A stretch of DNA of 64,000 nucleotides from NCBI RefSeq assembly GCF_011075055.1, contig NC_058148.1, positions 2,003,322 to 2,067,321 of the forward strand, in the 5' to 3' direction. Below are positions 1 to 11,274 of this stretch, one piece after another. Below the pieces are notes generated by a model, which worked only from the letters and a program-made list of their open reading frames with translations, did no database searches and was not told the origin of the DNA. The stretch comes from Mangifera indica. Taxonomy: Eukaryota; Streptophyta; Magnoliopsida; Sapindales; Anacardiaceae. The first letter of the stretch is position 1; the number at the start of each line of letters is the position of its first letter. The translations under genes and the position numbers were made by a program.

Positions 1-760
1 ATAGTTGGTGGGCACCATTCTTCACAAGCTCAAAAATACCCAATGTTTGATTATAAAACCCACAGAAAAACAGAACACTCCACAAAGAAACCCAACAACA
101 TCAACAATTTCTCCACAATCCATACCTTACTACATAAAACAATGACTAACAACAAAATCAACCAACCTTTGCAATCCAAGAGGTGGCTTCCCAAGGTTGT
201 TGACAACACTGATGGCATCAAAAGTAAGTTGATGGAGATAGAGAGTAGTGATCGAGAGTTATGAGTCCAGTAGTAAAGCAAAAATGGCGACGAGCAAAGC
301 CGGAGTTATGATCATGGCAAGGATGAGCAGCGAAAATCCAAGGAAAAACTATAGCAAAATCAACAAAGACATTCTCTTCTCGGGCCACTATAAGCATCAT
401 TGTTCACCAAATAAACATTTACTCTCACTTCTCTTGATTTGCCTTATTATTCCTTGTGTCCAGTAGTCTATTTTTGATGAAATCTCCATTGGTCATCTTA
501 ATTCTAGTCATCAAAAGTCGCAACCATCATGTAATTTCACTCTAGCAACCTCGACACACTCGATTTCTCCCTTAAATGCTCAATCCTAATTTAAGCTTAA
601 ATGAGTCTAATGAGAAAAATGGTTGTTCAATGTTTATACAACTTTAAGATTGAAACAAAGAATATGATTCAATGAAACAAGCTTTGACAAATCCAACTAA
701 GAGGTACTTTTAATGGTTGTTGCATTGATATCGATATTGTGAATAACATTAGTATTGGAC
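1..760. other. Unassigned AT-rich sequence, probably old retroelement interior
   Basis: I see no convincing gene here. Short open frames of 60-76 codons exist on both strands but overlap each other and show no domain. The stretch lies just upstream of the degraded extra ORF of a plus-strand Copia element, so it is probably the decayed interior of that element. That placement is inference only. Confidence 0.3.
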
Positions 761-764
761 ATGA

Positions 765-1735
765 ATTGTTGGAAATAATTAGGAAGATGAAATAAGGAAC
801 TTTATTCTTTATGCATTTAGACGTGTATGAGGATTTACTTAATGAATTCTATAGTTCATTGTCAATGTTGATGGAAGAAAATGGTAATATTATTGGATAT
901 ACTATGAGCTTTAGAATGAAAGGAGAAGGTTATGAGGTTAAACCTTAAAAATTTGTTAAGTGGTGAGTTGTGATAATGAGGGTATTTTGAACACTCAGCC
1001 AGGTTGGACATCGGATTTTCTATAGCTTGATCTTGGTGGTGTTGGGCCTTATTATGCAAACATGACCAAACTGACGTAGTTCAACCATCCCATTGTAAGG
1101 ATCTTACACTAGATGATCACTTATTCTTTGAATGCCAAAAAAGATAAATGGGCATGTATCAGTTTGAGATATGGTTTTGTTAAAAACTGCTATTGATGGA
1201 AGGCAAATGGATATAGTAAAATGTTTGATTTGCAAATTGCTTGAGATTTGTGATGATAAGGTTGAAATCTAGTTTGTCATGGTTATTACCTTCATCGTTT
1301 TGAATTTGGAAATTTCTTTTAATGATAGTGATAGAATCTATATGAGAAAATTCAAACAAGCCACTAGTTAAATGTAGATGCAATGTCGAAGATGAGGATG
1401 ATTGAAAGAGTAAAAAGACAAGGACTAATAAGGTTGATGAAGATATGCCTCCCAGTGACGTGGATCATTTGATTCAATAAATGGAAGGAAGATTCGGTGG
1501 ATCATTTGATTCAATAAATGGAAGGAAGATTCGGTGGATCATTTGATTCAATAAATAGAAGAAAGATTCAATGTCTTTAATTTAAGGATTGATGCCATTG
1601 ACCTATCTCAGAATGTCATGAATACAATGATCAATGATATTTATGGTTAGCTTACCAGTCCAAGAGAGGATTTCTATTGGGATCAAACATCCAAACAGAG
1701 TGATGACCTTCCCCCATCTCCGCCATGACATTCTT
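765..1735 (+). pseudogene. Degraded extra ORF (env-like / plant transposon protein type) of a Copia element
   Basis: Frame-hopping translation gives segments such as LDVYEDLLNEFYSSL, DMVLLKTAIDGRQMDIV and a C-terminal MEGRF...DAIDLS coiled-coil-like part ending in DDLPPSPP. These resemble the extra protein that some plant Copia elements (SIRE/Endovir-like) carry between RNase H and the 3' LTR, also annotated as a putative plant transposon protein. The reading is supported inside the window: the minus-strand Copia at 5846-16291 has a matching stretch at about 9300-9560 (GKLFFM...GNILDYTMNFR versus GTLFFM...GNIIGYTMSFR). Many stops and frameshifts are present, so it is not functional. Function of the family is uncertain. 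Confidence 0.5.
1460..1570. repeat. 37-bp tandem repeat, 3 copies
   Basis: Three head-to-tail 37-bp units begin at 1460, 1497 and 1534, each starting GTGGATCATTTGATTCAATA. The first two are identical; the third carries transitions near its end. It lies in the C-terminal part of the degraded extra ORF, around the MEGRF motif. Because 37 is not a multiple of three, the triplication shifts frame and is itself an inactivating change. Confidence 0.9.
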
Positions 1736-2727
1736 TCATGTATTTCATTTTGTTTTTACTCACATTACATATTATGACTCCCTGAGGAACATATTTTTTT
1801 GTACTCAAAATTAGTATCATATCTACTTGTTGATTGTTATGTTTATCTTGGTATCTTCTTCATTTTGTTAATTATCATGTCAATAGTTGTTTATAATTGT
1901 TGATGACTAGGTATCATTTTTGAAACTTTGTATAGATATCTAGTTGACATAGCTTTTGAAATATTGATTATGCTTTTGATTTCTTTTTCCCTTTAAATAT
2001 TGCTATTGATTCTCTTATTGATGTTTTGGGTTAAGATAATACTCTTTGAATTTGTTTTCATGGGATGATAGTTTTTGGGATACATTATGTATGAGATGAT
2101 ATATTTGTATTTGATGATAATGGTTGGTTGATTGATTCTTCTAAATATAGATTTTGTTATAATGAATTGATTGATGATGTCAGATATTGATGGATAATAT
2201 GTTATAATTTTGGACTGAATTAATATGTTGGGTTGGAAAGAAGTTTGAATAGATTGAAGAATAATGTTGGAGTGCTTTTATTGATATTCATTATCATGTG
2301 AAAAATAGATTTATCAAAATTATAGGGGACTATGCAAAAATTTTTCTAAAACTTTATCAAATGAACTTACTTTAACACTAAAACTTGGAAAATATATTAA
2401 AGTGAGGGGGAGCATATAAACATTGAGTAAGGGGGAGCAACTTTCTAAATTGGTGTTATTTTGCCTTGATTTGGTTATTAAATGCAAAATAAAAATTTAA
2501 TTTATCTTTCCATATCGTTTTTTTTTTTAAGTCAAAAAGGGGAAAAACAAGTTAAATTAAAATTTTTATCATTAACAAGACTAAAAGAAAATTCAAAATT
2601 GACAAAGTTGCATTTTTCAAACTTGATAAACATACGAGGGGGAGTTTTTTTTTTTTTAAATTGCATTTTTACTTGTTAAAATTTTGATTCAAACTTGGTT
2701 TTTGTTATCAATAAAAAAAGGAGAGAC
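1736..2727 (+). other. 3' untranslated region and polypurine tracts of a Copia element
   Basis: Non-coding AT-rich sequence between the extra ORF and the 3' LTR. It holds three G-rich purine patches typical of this Copia type (around 2405, 2428 and 2638, e.g. AAGGGGGAGCAA) and a final AAAAAAAGGAGAGAC directly before the LTR start TGTTGG. The last is the likely polypurine tract for plus-strand priming. The plus orientation of the element follows from this. Confidence 0.55.
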
Positions 2728-4825
2728 TGTTGGACCCTTAGGTATTTGGAGGATGCTAAAAACACAAGTTTGAATGTCTAACATTATCCAATGAATGTGT
2801 GGAAAAGATTATCAAGTGGATACAATTTGAAAATTGCAAAAACAGAACATGCACATCGATGTGTCAAGCGAAACACGAGGAAAAAGTGCCCGTGTAGCCT
2901 TCATGTGTAATTTTGGTCAAAGTCAAAGAAAGTAAACAAGATGCATGCCCGTGTGTCTTCAATACACACTTATGTATTTTTTAGTTTAAGTGCACAAGGG
3001 ACAATCTATTGTTCAATTGCACCGTGTTTCATGAAGAATTCAAAGAGAAAAGGATGCATGTTTATGCCTATAACCTGCACGGTTGTGCATAGGCAAAAAT
3101 TCAAGCGTTTTGTTTCCCATTCCTTTTCCATTCGATTCTTCATTCATGCCTCTTAGAATTTTGGAAGAATATCACATATTATGGTGGAATGGTCATGCTT
3201 CATCATGGAATGTCCATGCCTAAATTTTTGAAAAGAAAGTAATTGTTGAGAACTCTAATTGAGGTTTGACCAAGCATAGAAAAAGAAAATTTAACTAACA
3301 CATGCCCGTGTATCAATCAGTTTCAAGAAGAAAACTCTGCTTTCGAAACTCAATAGATCTGTTATCTCATCCAACAATCATATTAGTTATTCTAACCATC
3401 CAATAGAATAAATTGAAGATCATTTGATATAGAATAGGTTAGAGATCATTAATGTAAATCCAATGTTTTTAAAACTAGATTGAGGATCGACCTGATTGCC
3501 ATATTGGTTCATGGTTTGATCGATTCGATAGTTCAATCGGTCGGTTCAATATATTTCTATATTATTATGTATTTCCTAAATAATATCAAATATTTTAACA
3601 TATTTTTTACACATAAACCATATAAAGTTCATTAGAAGCAATTCTCTTCATCATAAATTTTATATTTTTTAAGTTCATCATAAGTCTAAAATAAAAAATT
3701 GTTTGGTTTATAAACAAATTATAAAACTGTCCTTTTTATTGTTTGAAATTTACAAAGAGATATTGTAAATTTCAAAAAATTAAGCCTAAAAGATGGAGGA
3801 AGGACTAACAAAAAATTAAGTTGAATTTTGTGATTTTTGATCAATACAAAGATAAGGTATGCTTTATGGTAAAATGGGAGAAATATTGAAATTTGTTGTC
3901 TTCTATGATAGAATGAATTTGAAGGTAATACATTGGTGATTTAGCTTTTATCCATTTTAAATTGCAATTTCATAATTTTAATTTCTCCTTTAATATAAGA
4001 CAAAACACATATTTTAATGTAAATATAACTCATATAAGACAAAACATATATTTTAATATAAGAATTATTCATATAAGACAAAAGTCACACGAAAACTAAA
4101 ATTGTGTGATAATTAATGAGTAGTTGATTGGTTTTGAATTTTTGAAACCTGGTTTGCTTGGTTTGTGCCGGTTTTGCAGGTTTAGCAATTTTGATTGGAT
4201 TTGACCGAGTTTACAATAAATCCAGATTTATAGACAAACTAGACCAAACTGTAGGTTGATTTTTGGTTTAACCAATTGAATGGATCGTTTCGGTCCAATT
4301 TTGAAAATAGTGGTAAAACTCTATACTCTCTTCTTCTCCAAAAATTATCTCACTAAACTCATAACTCATATTCTTAAGAGATGCACTTGTGTTTATTCTT
4401 TGTATTACCCTTTGTAGAGACATTTACAACATTTTTCTATATTAAAAAACATTTCAGCAAAATCTCGGATAAACTATTATGGTGGATTCAATCCCAAATA
4501 ATTAGTATACATGAAAGAAATCCTAGAGAACTATTGTAAAGAGATGTTATTTTCACGAGTGGAACTTCAAGCAAGTTGCTTGAAGAAGTAGACATAAAAG
4601 GCTTGGAAGAAAAAGCTTCAAACCATTTTAAACTCTTGAGCATTTCTATCTCTTTCTCTTTACTTCAGCTTTTATATTGGTGTTGTGTGTTTGATAATTT
4701 GTTGGATATTATTAATACTCAACTATTTTGTTGAAATTGATTGTTTGGTTGACTCTGAGTATAAATTTGCTCAAAAGGATTTATTTGTTTTAAATTTTTA
4801 AATAATCTTATTCACCCCCTCTTCA
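2728..4825 (+). mobile_element. 3' LTR of a Copia element, split by a hAT-like element
   Basis: The LTR starts TGTTGGACCC after a polypurine tract and ends near TTCACCCCCTCTTCA, a terminus common in plant Copia LTRs. No primer-binding site follows the end, which fits a 3' LTR rather than a 5' LTR. Without the nested element at 3461-4311 it is about 1.25 kb. The left part has a repeated 'CCCGTGT' motif and the right part a pyrimidine-rich stretch near 4650-4680. The matching 5' LTR is outside the window, so no age can be given. I could not identify the 5-bp target duplication. Confidence 0.6.
3461..4311. mobile_element. Non-autonomous hAT-like element nested in the LTR
   Basis: Imperfect terminal inverted repeats: the left end reads CAATGTTTTTAAAACTAGAT and the right end, on the other strand, ACTATTTTCAAAATTGGACC. 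Both continue into related blocks rich in 'GGTTTGA/CGGTC'. Flanking octamers tgtaaatc (left) and ggtaaaac (right) match at six of eight places and fit a decayed 8-bp target duplication, as expected for hAT. No transposase frame is present. The ~850-bp interior is AT-rich. The superfamily assignment is tentative. Confidence 0.55.
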
Positions 4826-5517
4826 GAATTATTAATTATTTGGATTTTTCAAAAAGAAATTTAGTTTGATGGTATATATGCTCAAAATTAATAAATAAGG
4901 TTTGGGTTCAAGTTTCAATGATGATTTTCAAAAAATTTTGAATTTTTATATTGACTGAATCAAACTTGATTTTTTTCTTAGTTCAAACAAACAATCGACC
5001 AAATTGGTTTGATTTAATTTTTAAAACCATATTGAAAACATGTCAGGTAACTTTTCTATTGTTGGGTTAATTGTGATCTACTTCTTGAGCAAGGAGACAT
5101 GTATGACAAGACGTGTCTTACTCTTTTAAGGTAAAATTATATGTACAAGCATTTTTTAAATATATTTATATAATTACAAATTATGGAGATATATAATTAA
5201 GCGATTTTGAAATGTAAAAAAATAAATTATCAAGAAGACAAATTTCAATTAAATGTTTGACGTATTTTTTTCCTATAGGTAGGCAAGAAAGTAAATAAGA
5301 AGGGAACAAGGGATGCAAAAAGGAAAGTTATGTGAATAGAAAGAAATGAAGATCGAGATTGACAGTCATTGATGAACGAATGAATGAGATAAATTAAATT
5401 GACAGTGAATGCACAAATTCGGGCATTTGACAACCAGACAAACCATTAATAAAAAGGCCTATTAATATATATATTATTTACTATTTATTAAGAAGTCAAA
5501 TCCTCTAGGCTAAAATT
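4826..5517. other. AT-rich spacer with a possible second transposon end
   Basis: No gene seen. Around 4977-5042 the sequence CGACCAAATTGG...TTTTTAAAACCATATTG resembles the inverted-repeat ends of the element at 3461-4311, so part of this spacer may be a related fragment. The rest is AT-rich without visible structure. Confidence 0.3.
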
Positions 5518-5845
5518 TTTTTAGGTGTATTTGATTTAGATAATATTTTATTATTAAAATTGAAATATTACCTTAAAAATATATTACCTAAAAGATTACT
5601 CTATATAAATTATTACTATATTTGATAAAATTTGATTAAATTTAGTAGGTATAAATAATTAATGTGTTTAGTGAAATGTATTAAAATAATACTATTATCT
5701 TATTTTATTTAAATGTCCTTAGGCTATTCTAAAATATTTTTTATGTTACTTGTTATATTAATTAAAAATAAGATTGTTTTTGTTCAAAAAAATTAATAAA
5801 TAAGGATATAATTATAGTAAAACCAAGATTATTGTGGTACTCTAT
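5518..5845. mobile_element. Left part of a MITE split by the Copia element
   Basis: Starts near TTAGGTGTATTTGATTTAG. The complementary end lies at about 16483 (reverse complement AAAGGGGTGTTTGGTTAGGG). Between them, once the 10.4-kb Copia is removed, is an AT-rich ~520-bp interior with repeated TATTACC and TATTATT motifs. 'GGTGTTTGGTT' ends are widespread in plant MITEs. I could not define a target duplication with confidence. Confidence 0.5.
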
Positions 5846-6864
5846 TGAAAAACCCTTTGAATGGCTAAAAGGAATATAGGGGGGTTTGAATAGGATTTTA
5901 AAAACTTAGTTTATAGTGGTTTGAAGCTTTCTTTTGTAAGCTTTCTACGTCTATTTCTCCAAGCAAACTGTCTTAAAGTTCTACTATCACTAGTAAAGCT
6001 TCTTTACACCTATTTTGTCCGAGATTGCACCTAATACAATAGTTGATATGAGATTTCACCCACAAGTGTTTTAAAATGCAAATTTTAAGTATTGAATGTC
6101 TCACAAAGGCTAAAAATACAAGTTAAGCACAATAGTTTTCTCAAGTATTTGAGTTTGGCTTAGTGAGAGAAAGGTAGTAAGAGAGCAATAGAGAATTGTT
6201 GCTTAGGAATGTATCAATATGTTTTCTAACCTTTTTCTACTTCAAAGTAGTTCAATTTATAGGTTTAATGTGGTTGGAATCACAATAATATCGTTGACAT
6301 TGAAAAACTAGTCATTTGACTTCTAAAAATGATATTTTATTATTGAAACTACGTTAGAATGGTCAACCATTCATCACCATGGTCAGTGCACAAATTCTTG
6401 ACTTTTAGTCTCTTTGACTTTGACTTTAACTATGTACAACTTGCTAGCAGAGTCTTCTTCCTTAACTCCCTTCATAAACATTTAAACATAGGCAGCATGA
6501 GCAATCTAGAATGGTCAATATGCATTCGGTTGACTTTGTCCATCTTGAACTTTCCCTGTACAATTCAAGTCTTGTTTAGTTTCAAGATGCCTTCCTCGTG
6601 CATGACTTGGAAATGGAATGGCATGGGCAGCTGCTTGAATGGAACAGGTAGACATGACTAGATTCAATTTGGCTGAGATTCCAAAAGCACGCATGATTAA
6701 GAAACGACATGCGACATGAATTCATGAACAACTTATTTTTCTTCATGAGCCAATTGTTCCTGAGTTTTACTTTTGCAATTTTCACACTTTTTCTGTTTTA
6801 TAATGTTTTACACATTCTTAGGACATGCTAGCACTTTTAACTTATGATTTAATCATTATAAAAA

Positions 6865-7874
6865 GGGAAAAAGACTATTTCCCACCTATATTTTAGCGAT
6901 ATCTCAAACGCATACCCACGCCAGATGAAAAACCCAAACACCCACCCATCTCAAAACTGCCGTTAAATTCTCCGTTAAATAGAGGGGTAAAATCGTCATT
7001 TTACTGTTTATATTCCAGTTATATAATTTTATTACATTTTTCCCCTCCGATTTTAAAAATTAATTTTTAACCCCCATCCCTGAACTTTGAAAAGTGACTT
7101 TCACCCCCCTCAAATCCCTAATTTTTTTTACACTTTCCCTCCGGCCACCGGCGACGACGTGGCTGGAGGGAGAGTGACGAGCGTCGTCTAGAGAATGGAC
7201 GACGCTCGTTGAGCTTCACTGGACGACGACGGTCGTCGTCCAATAACGTCGTCCAGACTGGACGACGCTTCGTCATCCATCTGGATGACGCTTCATCATC
7301 CTGGACGATGATTCTTTGTCCAGAAGACGACGCTTCATCATCCTGGACGACGCTTCTTCGTCCTGAACGACGCTTCATCGTCCTGGACGACGCTTCTTCG
7401 TCCGTCGTCCAGATCTGGACGAAGAAGCGTTGTCCAGATCTGGACGAAGAAGCGTCGTCCAGATCTGGACGACGATTCTTCCTCCCAAGATCTAGACGAC
7501 GACGTTCGTCATCCAGATCTCGACGATGATCGTCGTCCAGAGGTCATCGTCGTCCACAGGTGGTCGACCTCTGGACGATATCTTCTCAGCCGTCGCCGGA
7601 AAAAGTGGCTACATTTTAGGGGGGAAAAGTGAATTTTTTAAAACTTAATTCAGGGGGAAAATGTTAATTTTTCAAATTAAAAGGGAAAAAATGAGATAAA
7701 ATTTTAATTATTTAATATTATTGATAAAATTACTAATTTGCCCCTTAATCTAATTGAAAAAATGTGGGTGGAAACAAATAGATTAAATTTTGGGTGGATG
7801 ATTAGGTTTTTCATCTGGTGTGGGTATGTGATTGAGAAACGGCTAAAACATGGGTGGGAAATAGTCCTTTGCCC
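6865..7874. mobile_element. Non-autonomous Mutator-like element with GC-rich repeat cargo
   Basis: Long imperfect terminal inverted repeats: GGGAAAAAGACTATTTCCCA at the left and, reverse-complemented, GGGCAAAGGACTATTTCCCA at the right. Similarity continues through ACCAGATGAAAAACC and, less well, for roughly 250 bp per side. The flanks carry a perfect 9-bp target duplication TTATAAAAA (6856-6864 and 7875-7883), the hallmark length of Mutator superfamily insertions. No transposase is encoded. The centre (about 7141-7590) is a GC- and CpG-rich array. It lies in only one of the two LTRs of the host Copia, so it inserted after that element. Confidence 0.85.
7141..7590. repeat. CpG-dense, partly palindromic ~20-26-bp repeat array inside the MULE
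   Basis: About a dozen degenerate units built from CTGGACGACGCTTCNTC and its complement GACGAAGAAGCGTCGTCC. The left half is mostly in one orientation and the right half in the other, so the array is partly self-complementary. It is the only clearly GC-rich stretch of the window. Open frames exist on both strands through it (106 codons plus, 86 codons minus) and encode low-complexity Arg/Ser/Asp runs; I regard them as by-products of the repeat. Confidence 0.8.
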
Positions 7875-7900
7875 TTATAAAAATACCTAATGGTCCAACA

Positions 7901-8440
7901 ATATTGATGACAAAAACTAAATTCAAAATATCAAATTCAAAGTGCGAAAATTCTTTCTAATAATAAGATTGCTCCCCTTTTCCTTAAGCCTGTAACACTT
8001 CCCTTCACTTTAACATTTTTAAACAAAATGTATTACCAAGTTTGTTAAAGAAAGAAATTTGATGACTTTGAAGTTTTTGGAAAAAAATTTAGCATAGCCT
8101 CCCCAATATTTTCTCTTATACCTTTTTTGTTATCAATAAAAAACATATAAAAAACACTTCCAATATTTAACAATTCAATCCAACTTCTTCTAGTCAAACC
8201 ACAACATTATGCTCATCATATCAAGCATCAAAACTCAAGTATTGAATAAAAGAAACATTAGCACATAAGAAACACATAAAAAACTATCATCCAACCAAAC
8301 AAGTATAAAAAAGGCATAATAAACTAGCATCCATGTTCACAAAATTTGACTACCAAGATAGTCATGCAAGATAAATGAATACATATGCAAATAAAAAAAG
8401 TGGCATGAAATGCAAAATGATAAGTTTATGTAAGATCATT
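7901..8440 (-). other. Copia 3' untranslated region
   Basis: AT-rich sequence between the 3' LTR and the extra ORF on the minus strand. It includes the purine patch AAGGAAAAGGGGAGC (7971-7985, minus). No open frame of note. Confidence 0.5.
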
Positions 8441-9840
8441 GATATTTTTCAATTTAGTCTCAAGCTCTTGATGGAGTTAATCTTGCTCTTGACTAATCTT
8501 TCCTACTCTTGGATGATTTGATCTTTCTTCTAAAGAATTTATTCCTGCCTTTCAAAAATTTCTTCTTGCCATTGTTAAGATGTTGAGTGTTGAGAATCCA
8601 TTGCTATTATTTATCCCATGCTAAGTTAAAGTGCTTGAAAACCTTCATTCATAATGTCCATTAAGTGAACGAGTTGGCCTTGGATAAGATCCTCATATAC
8701 CTCATTTATTCTTGGTCATTTTTTTGGTTGAAAGCTTTATTAAAAAACATCCATTGGTTGAACTTAAGGAGTAATTGGAGGAACTTCAAATTGAGCTTCA
8801 AATTCTTGTGTGAAAGAAGCTTCTTCTTCTTGGTCATCATTACCCTTTGTCTCATAGGTTTGTACAGTCGGAATCTATACCCAGCATTTCCATCTTTTTC
8901 CAATAACTCTATTTTAACCAAGGATTGAGCTATGAAGTAGTCATTATCTCTAAACTTGATTATGTGCTTAAAATCCTCTTCTTCCAAATTCAAACCCTAT
9001 TTTATTGTAAAGAATGAAATGAACATCCTAAAGTGAATAGCATATTTCTTGTTTTTTTTTTTTTTTTTTTTATGTAAAACAACCAACAAATCAGCAATCT
9101 CAATTCAAGCTACAAACAATAACTTCAAATCCTAAATTGACACTTGCCCATTTGACTCTTGATGGATATTTAGGGTGCAAGAGATGATCTAGTGAAGAAT
9201 ATTGTAAATGGTATTTTCCATCTTGGTCGATTTAGAGGTGTGAGAATGATAAGTTTCTCTTCTTCTTAGCTTCAAACACCAATATGAGTAAAAATCGAAG
9301 GTTTTTTCAACATCCTTATACAATTACATTATAACCATTTTACAGGCTTTTCGAGACTAACTAAATGAGGCTCACCACATAATCTAAAATTCATTGTATA
9401 ATCCAATATATTACCCTAGTTTTGGTTCTCAACTTAAGGGAACTAACTTATACATACGATTTTTGTCTGCATTATATTTCATGAAGAATAATTTCCCCCA
9501 TTTCATCATATTCACAATCTCATAAAATTTATTTGCAATACCAATTTCTTCCAAAATAGGCATGTAAACTCATTTACCAATATATACATCTCTATGCCTA
9601 ATTTTTTCCAAACAATCCCTTTGATCATCATTTGCAATCACAATACCATAATGAGTTGTACAAACAAATTGATTACGAGAAATACCTGTTGTCATTGCTT
9701 TCTTTGTTCTTAGGGCCATTGAAATCAATCTTGAGCAAAAAAAATCTTGAAAAACCTTTGAGAATCCTTAAAACCATTGGATTGCACTTGATTTAGGGTG
9801 AATGAAGCAATAATCAACGAAGTTGAGATTCGAGATGATG
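8441..9840 (-). pseudogene. Degraded extra ORF (env-like / plant transposon protein type)
   Basis: Minus-strand translation with frame changes gives, in order, LISMALRTKKAMTTGISRN (about 9720), KFYEIVNMMKWGKLFFM (about 9520), GNILDYTMNFRLCGEPHL (about 9400), FRDNDYFIAQSLVKIELLEK (about 8950) and a Gln/Lys-rich C-terminus (about 8550). The order and the GKLFFM/DYTMNFR block match the degraded ORF at 765-1735. Position between RNase H and the 3' LTR is that of the env-like ORF of SIRE/Endovir-type Copia. An open piece of 95 codons survives at 8706-8993. A poly-T run near 9050-9070 and several stops break it. Confidence 0.5.
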
Positions 9841-10495
9841 AATATGAAGCTTAGATGTCATCCTTGATGTAAGATTTTAGTGAAAAATATAAGTTTTGCT
9901 TGAAAACCTTAATCGGCTGAGAAAGAAAAAATAAGCTAAGGATTTTTTAGAACACGTGGAAATGAAAGAAGTCGACTGGTTTCTTTTTTATAGTATCATG
10001 TGCACGAATGGCTCTAATTACGGCAAGCCAATTGTGCCAATTAAAATGATTTTAAATTTTAAAAAGGAAATGGTGCCAAGCATGACTTCTTGAAATTTAG
10101 CCTTTTCTGGCTTGCATTTGACTATAATTTTTGAAATTTTAGATAGGCCGAATGCTCGAGTATTTAGCCAAGCATGAAAAACAATTTTATTTGAAAATTA
10201 TACAATTTTCCAACGATCAAAACACCTCAAGTCATAAATCTTGGATATTTAGATTGATTTAAAGACATTTAATGAGATTTGAGATTCAATCAACTTTGAA
10301 CACAAGTTCAAATTGATTTAACTTGAATTGCATTTAGGGTTCATGCTAATATAAATGTAAATGAATATATAATCAATCACAAACATTCACAATTCATGCA
10401 AACATCATATATTAAGCATTCACAACATATATCAAGTAAGAAAGCACAAATAATCATCACAAACATGCTTTAAAGACATCCAAAAAGTTATGCAC
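9841..10495 (-). other. Copia spacer between RNase H and the extra ORF
   Basis: AT-rich, without a frame I can assign. It holds repeats of CATTCACAA/CATATAT type near 10360-10440. Confidence 0.4.
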
Positions 10496-11274
10496 TTACT
10501 TGATTTGTATTAAACATCCCATGCTTTCTTCTAATAAATCAAAATCTATCTTTATCAAGTGACTTGGTAAAAATATCAACAAGCTGATTAGTAGTATCAT
10601 TAAATTCAATTGTAATATCACCCTTGCTAACATGATCACACAAAAAACGATATCCAATATCTTTATGTTTTGTTCTAGAATGAAAGATGGAATTTTTAGA
10701 AAATAGAACAACACCTGTATTGTCACAAAATTTTGGAATAATTTTCATTTTAAAAACAAAATCTATTCATTGTTATCTCATCCATAAAAGTTGGACACAA
10801 CAACTAGTCACAAAAATGTATTCGACTTTTGTATTAAGTATTGACACCAAGGTTTGTTTCTTTGAAAATTATGAGACTAACATGTTTCCTAAAAATTGAG
10901 ACGTGTCATCTTACATGCTTTAAAATTGACATCTAAAAAGGCCCTTAATTTGAATGAAGATCCTTAAGATACCATAACCCAATGTTTGAGGTGCCCTTAA
11001 GGTATCTAAAAATTCTTTTCACGACATTTAAGTGCAATTCCTTGGGATTTGTTTTAAATCCAACATATATGCTACACTAAACATGATCTCGGGTCTAGAT
11101 GTCATTAAATACAATGATACACCTATCATGTTTCTATAAGCTTTAATATCAACACTTTTGCCTCCCTTATCCATATCTAACTTGATTAAGGTGCTCAAAG
11201 GTGTAGGTTGCTCTTTTGCATCACACAAGTTAAATCTCTTAAGGAGGTTTTAAACATATTTTGATTAGTTGAGC
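10496..11274 (-). pseudogene. Copia RNase H and reverse transcriptase C-terminus
   Basis: Minus-strand pieces in order: KRFNLCDAKEQPTPLSTLIK (RT end, about 11240-11160), MIGVSLYLMTSRPEIMFSV, TSQFLGNMLVSWFSKKQ-like (about 10890), TSCCVQLLWMR (about 10800), FCDNTGVVLFSKN (about 10720) and NQLVDIFTKSLDKDRF (about 10560). These are the standard Copia RT tail and RNase H blocks. The leading catalytic region is frameshifted and stops interrupt several joins, so it is dead. The break at 11274 is where the hAT-like element entered. Confidence 0.85.

Larger units (their letters stand above)
5846..7900 (-). repeat. 3' LTR of the minus-strand Copia
   Basis: Aligns by eye with 14767-16291: both carry blocks such as GGCTAAAAATACAAGTTAAG and CAAATTCTTGACTTTTAGTC in the same order. 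It contains the 1010-bp MULE at 6865-7874. Relative to the right LTR it lacks about 180 bp near 6360 and about 90 bp near 5880. On the minus strand the usual purine tract next to TGTTGG is absent; the nearest purine patch (AAGGAAAAGGGGAGC) is ~70 bp away near 7971-7985. Confidence 0.75.

Noticed and set aside
6359..6661. 100-codon plus-strand frame in the Copia LTR
   Set aside because: Antisense to the element, in an LTR; the equivalent part of the other LTR has a different, broken frame.
7209..7529. 106-codon plus-strand and 86-codon minus-strand open frames over the GC-rich MULE core
   Set aside because: Both strands are open because the repeat units lack stops; the products are low-complexity Arg/Ser/Asp runs with no start context or domain.
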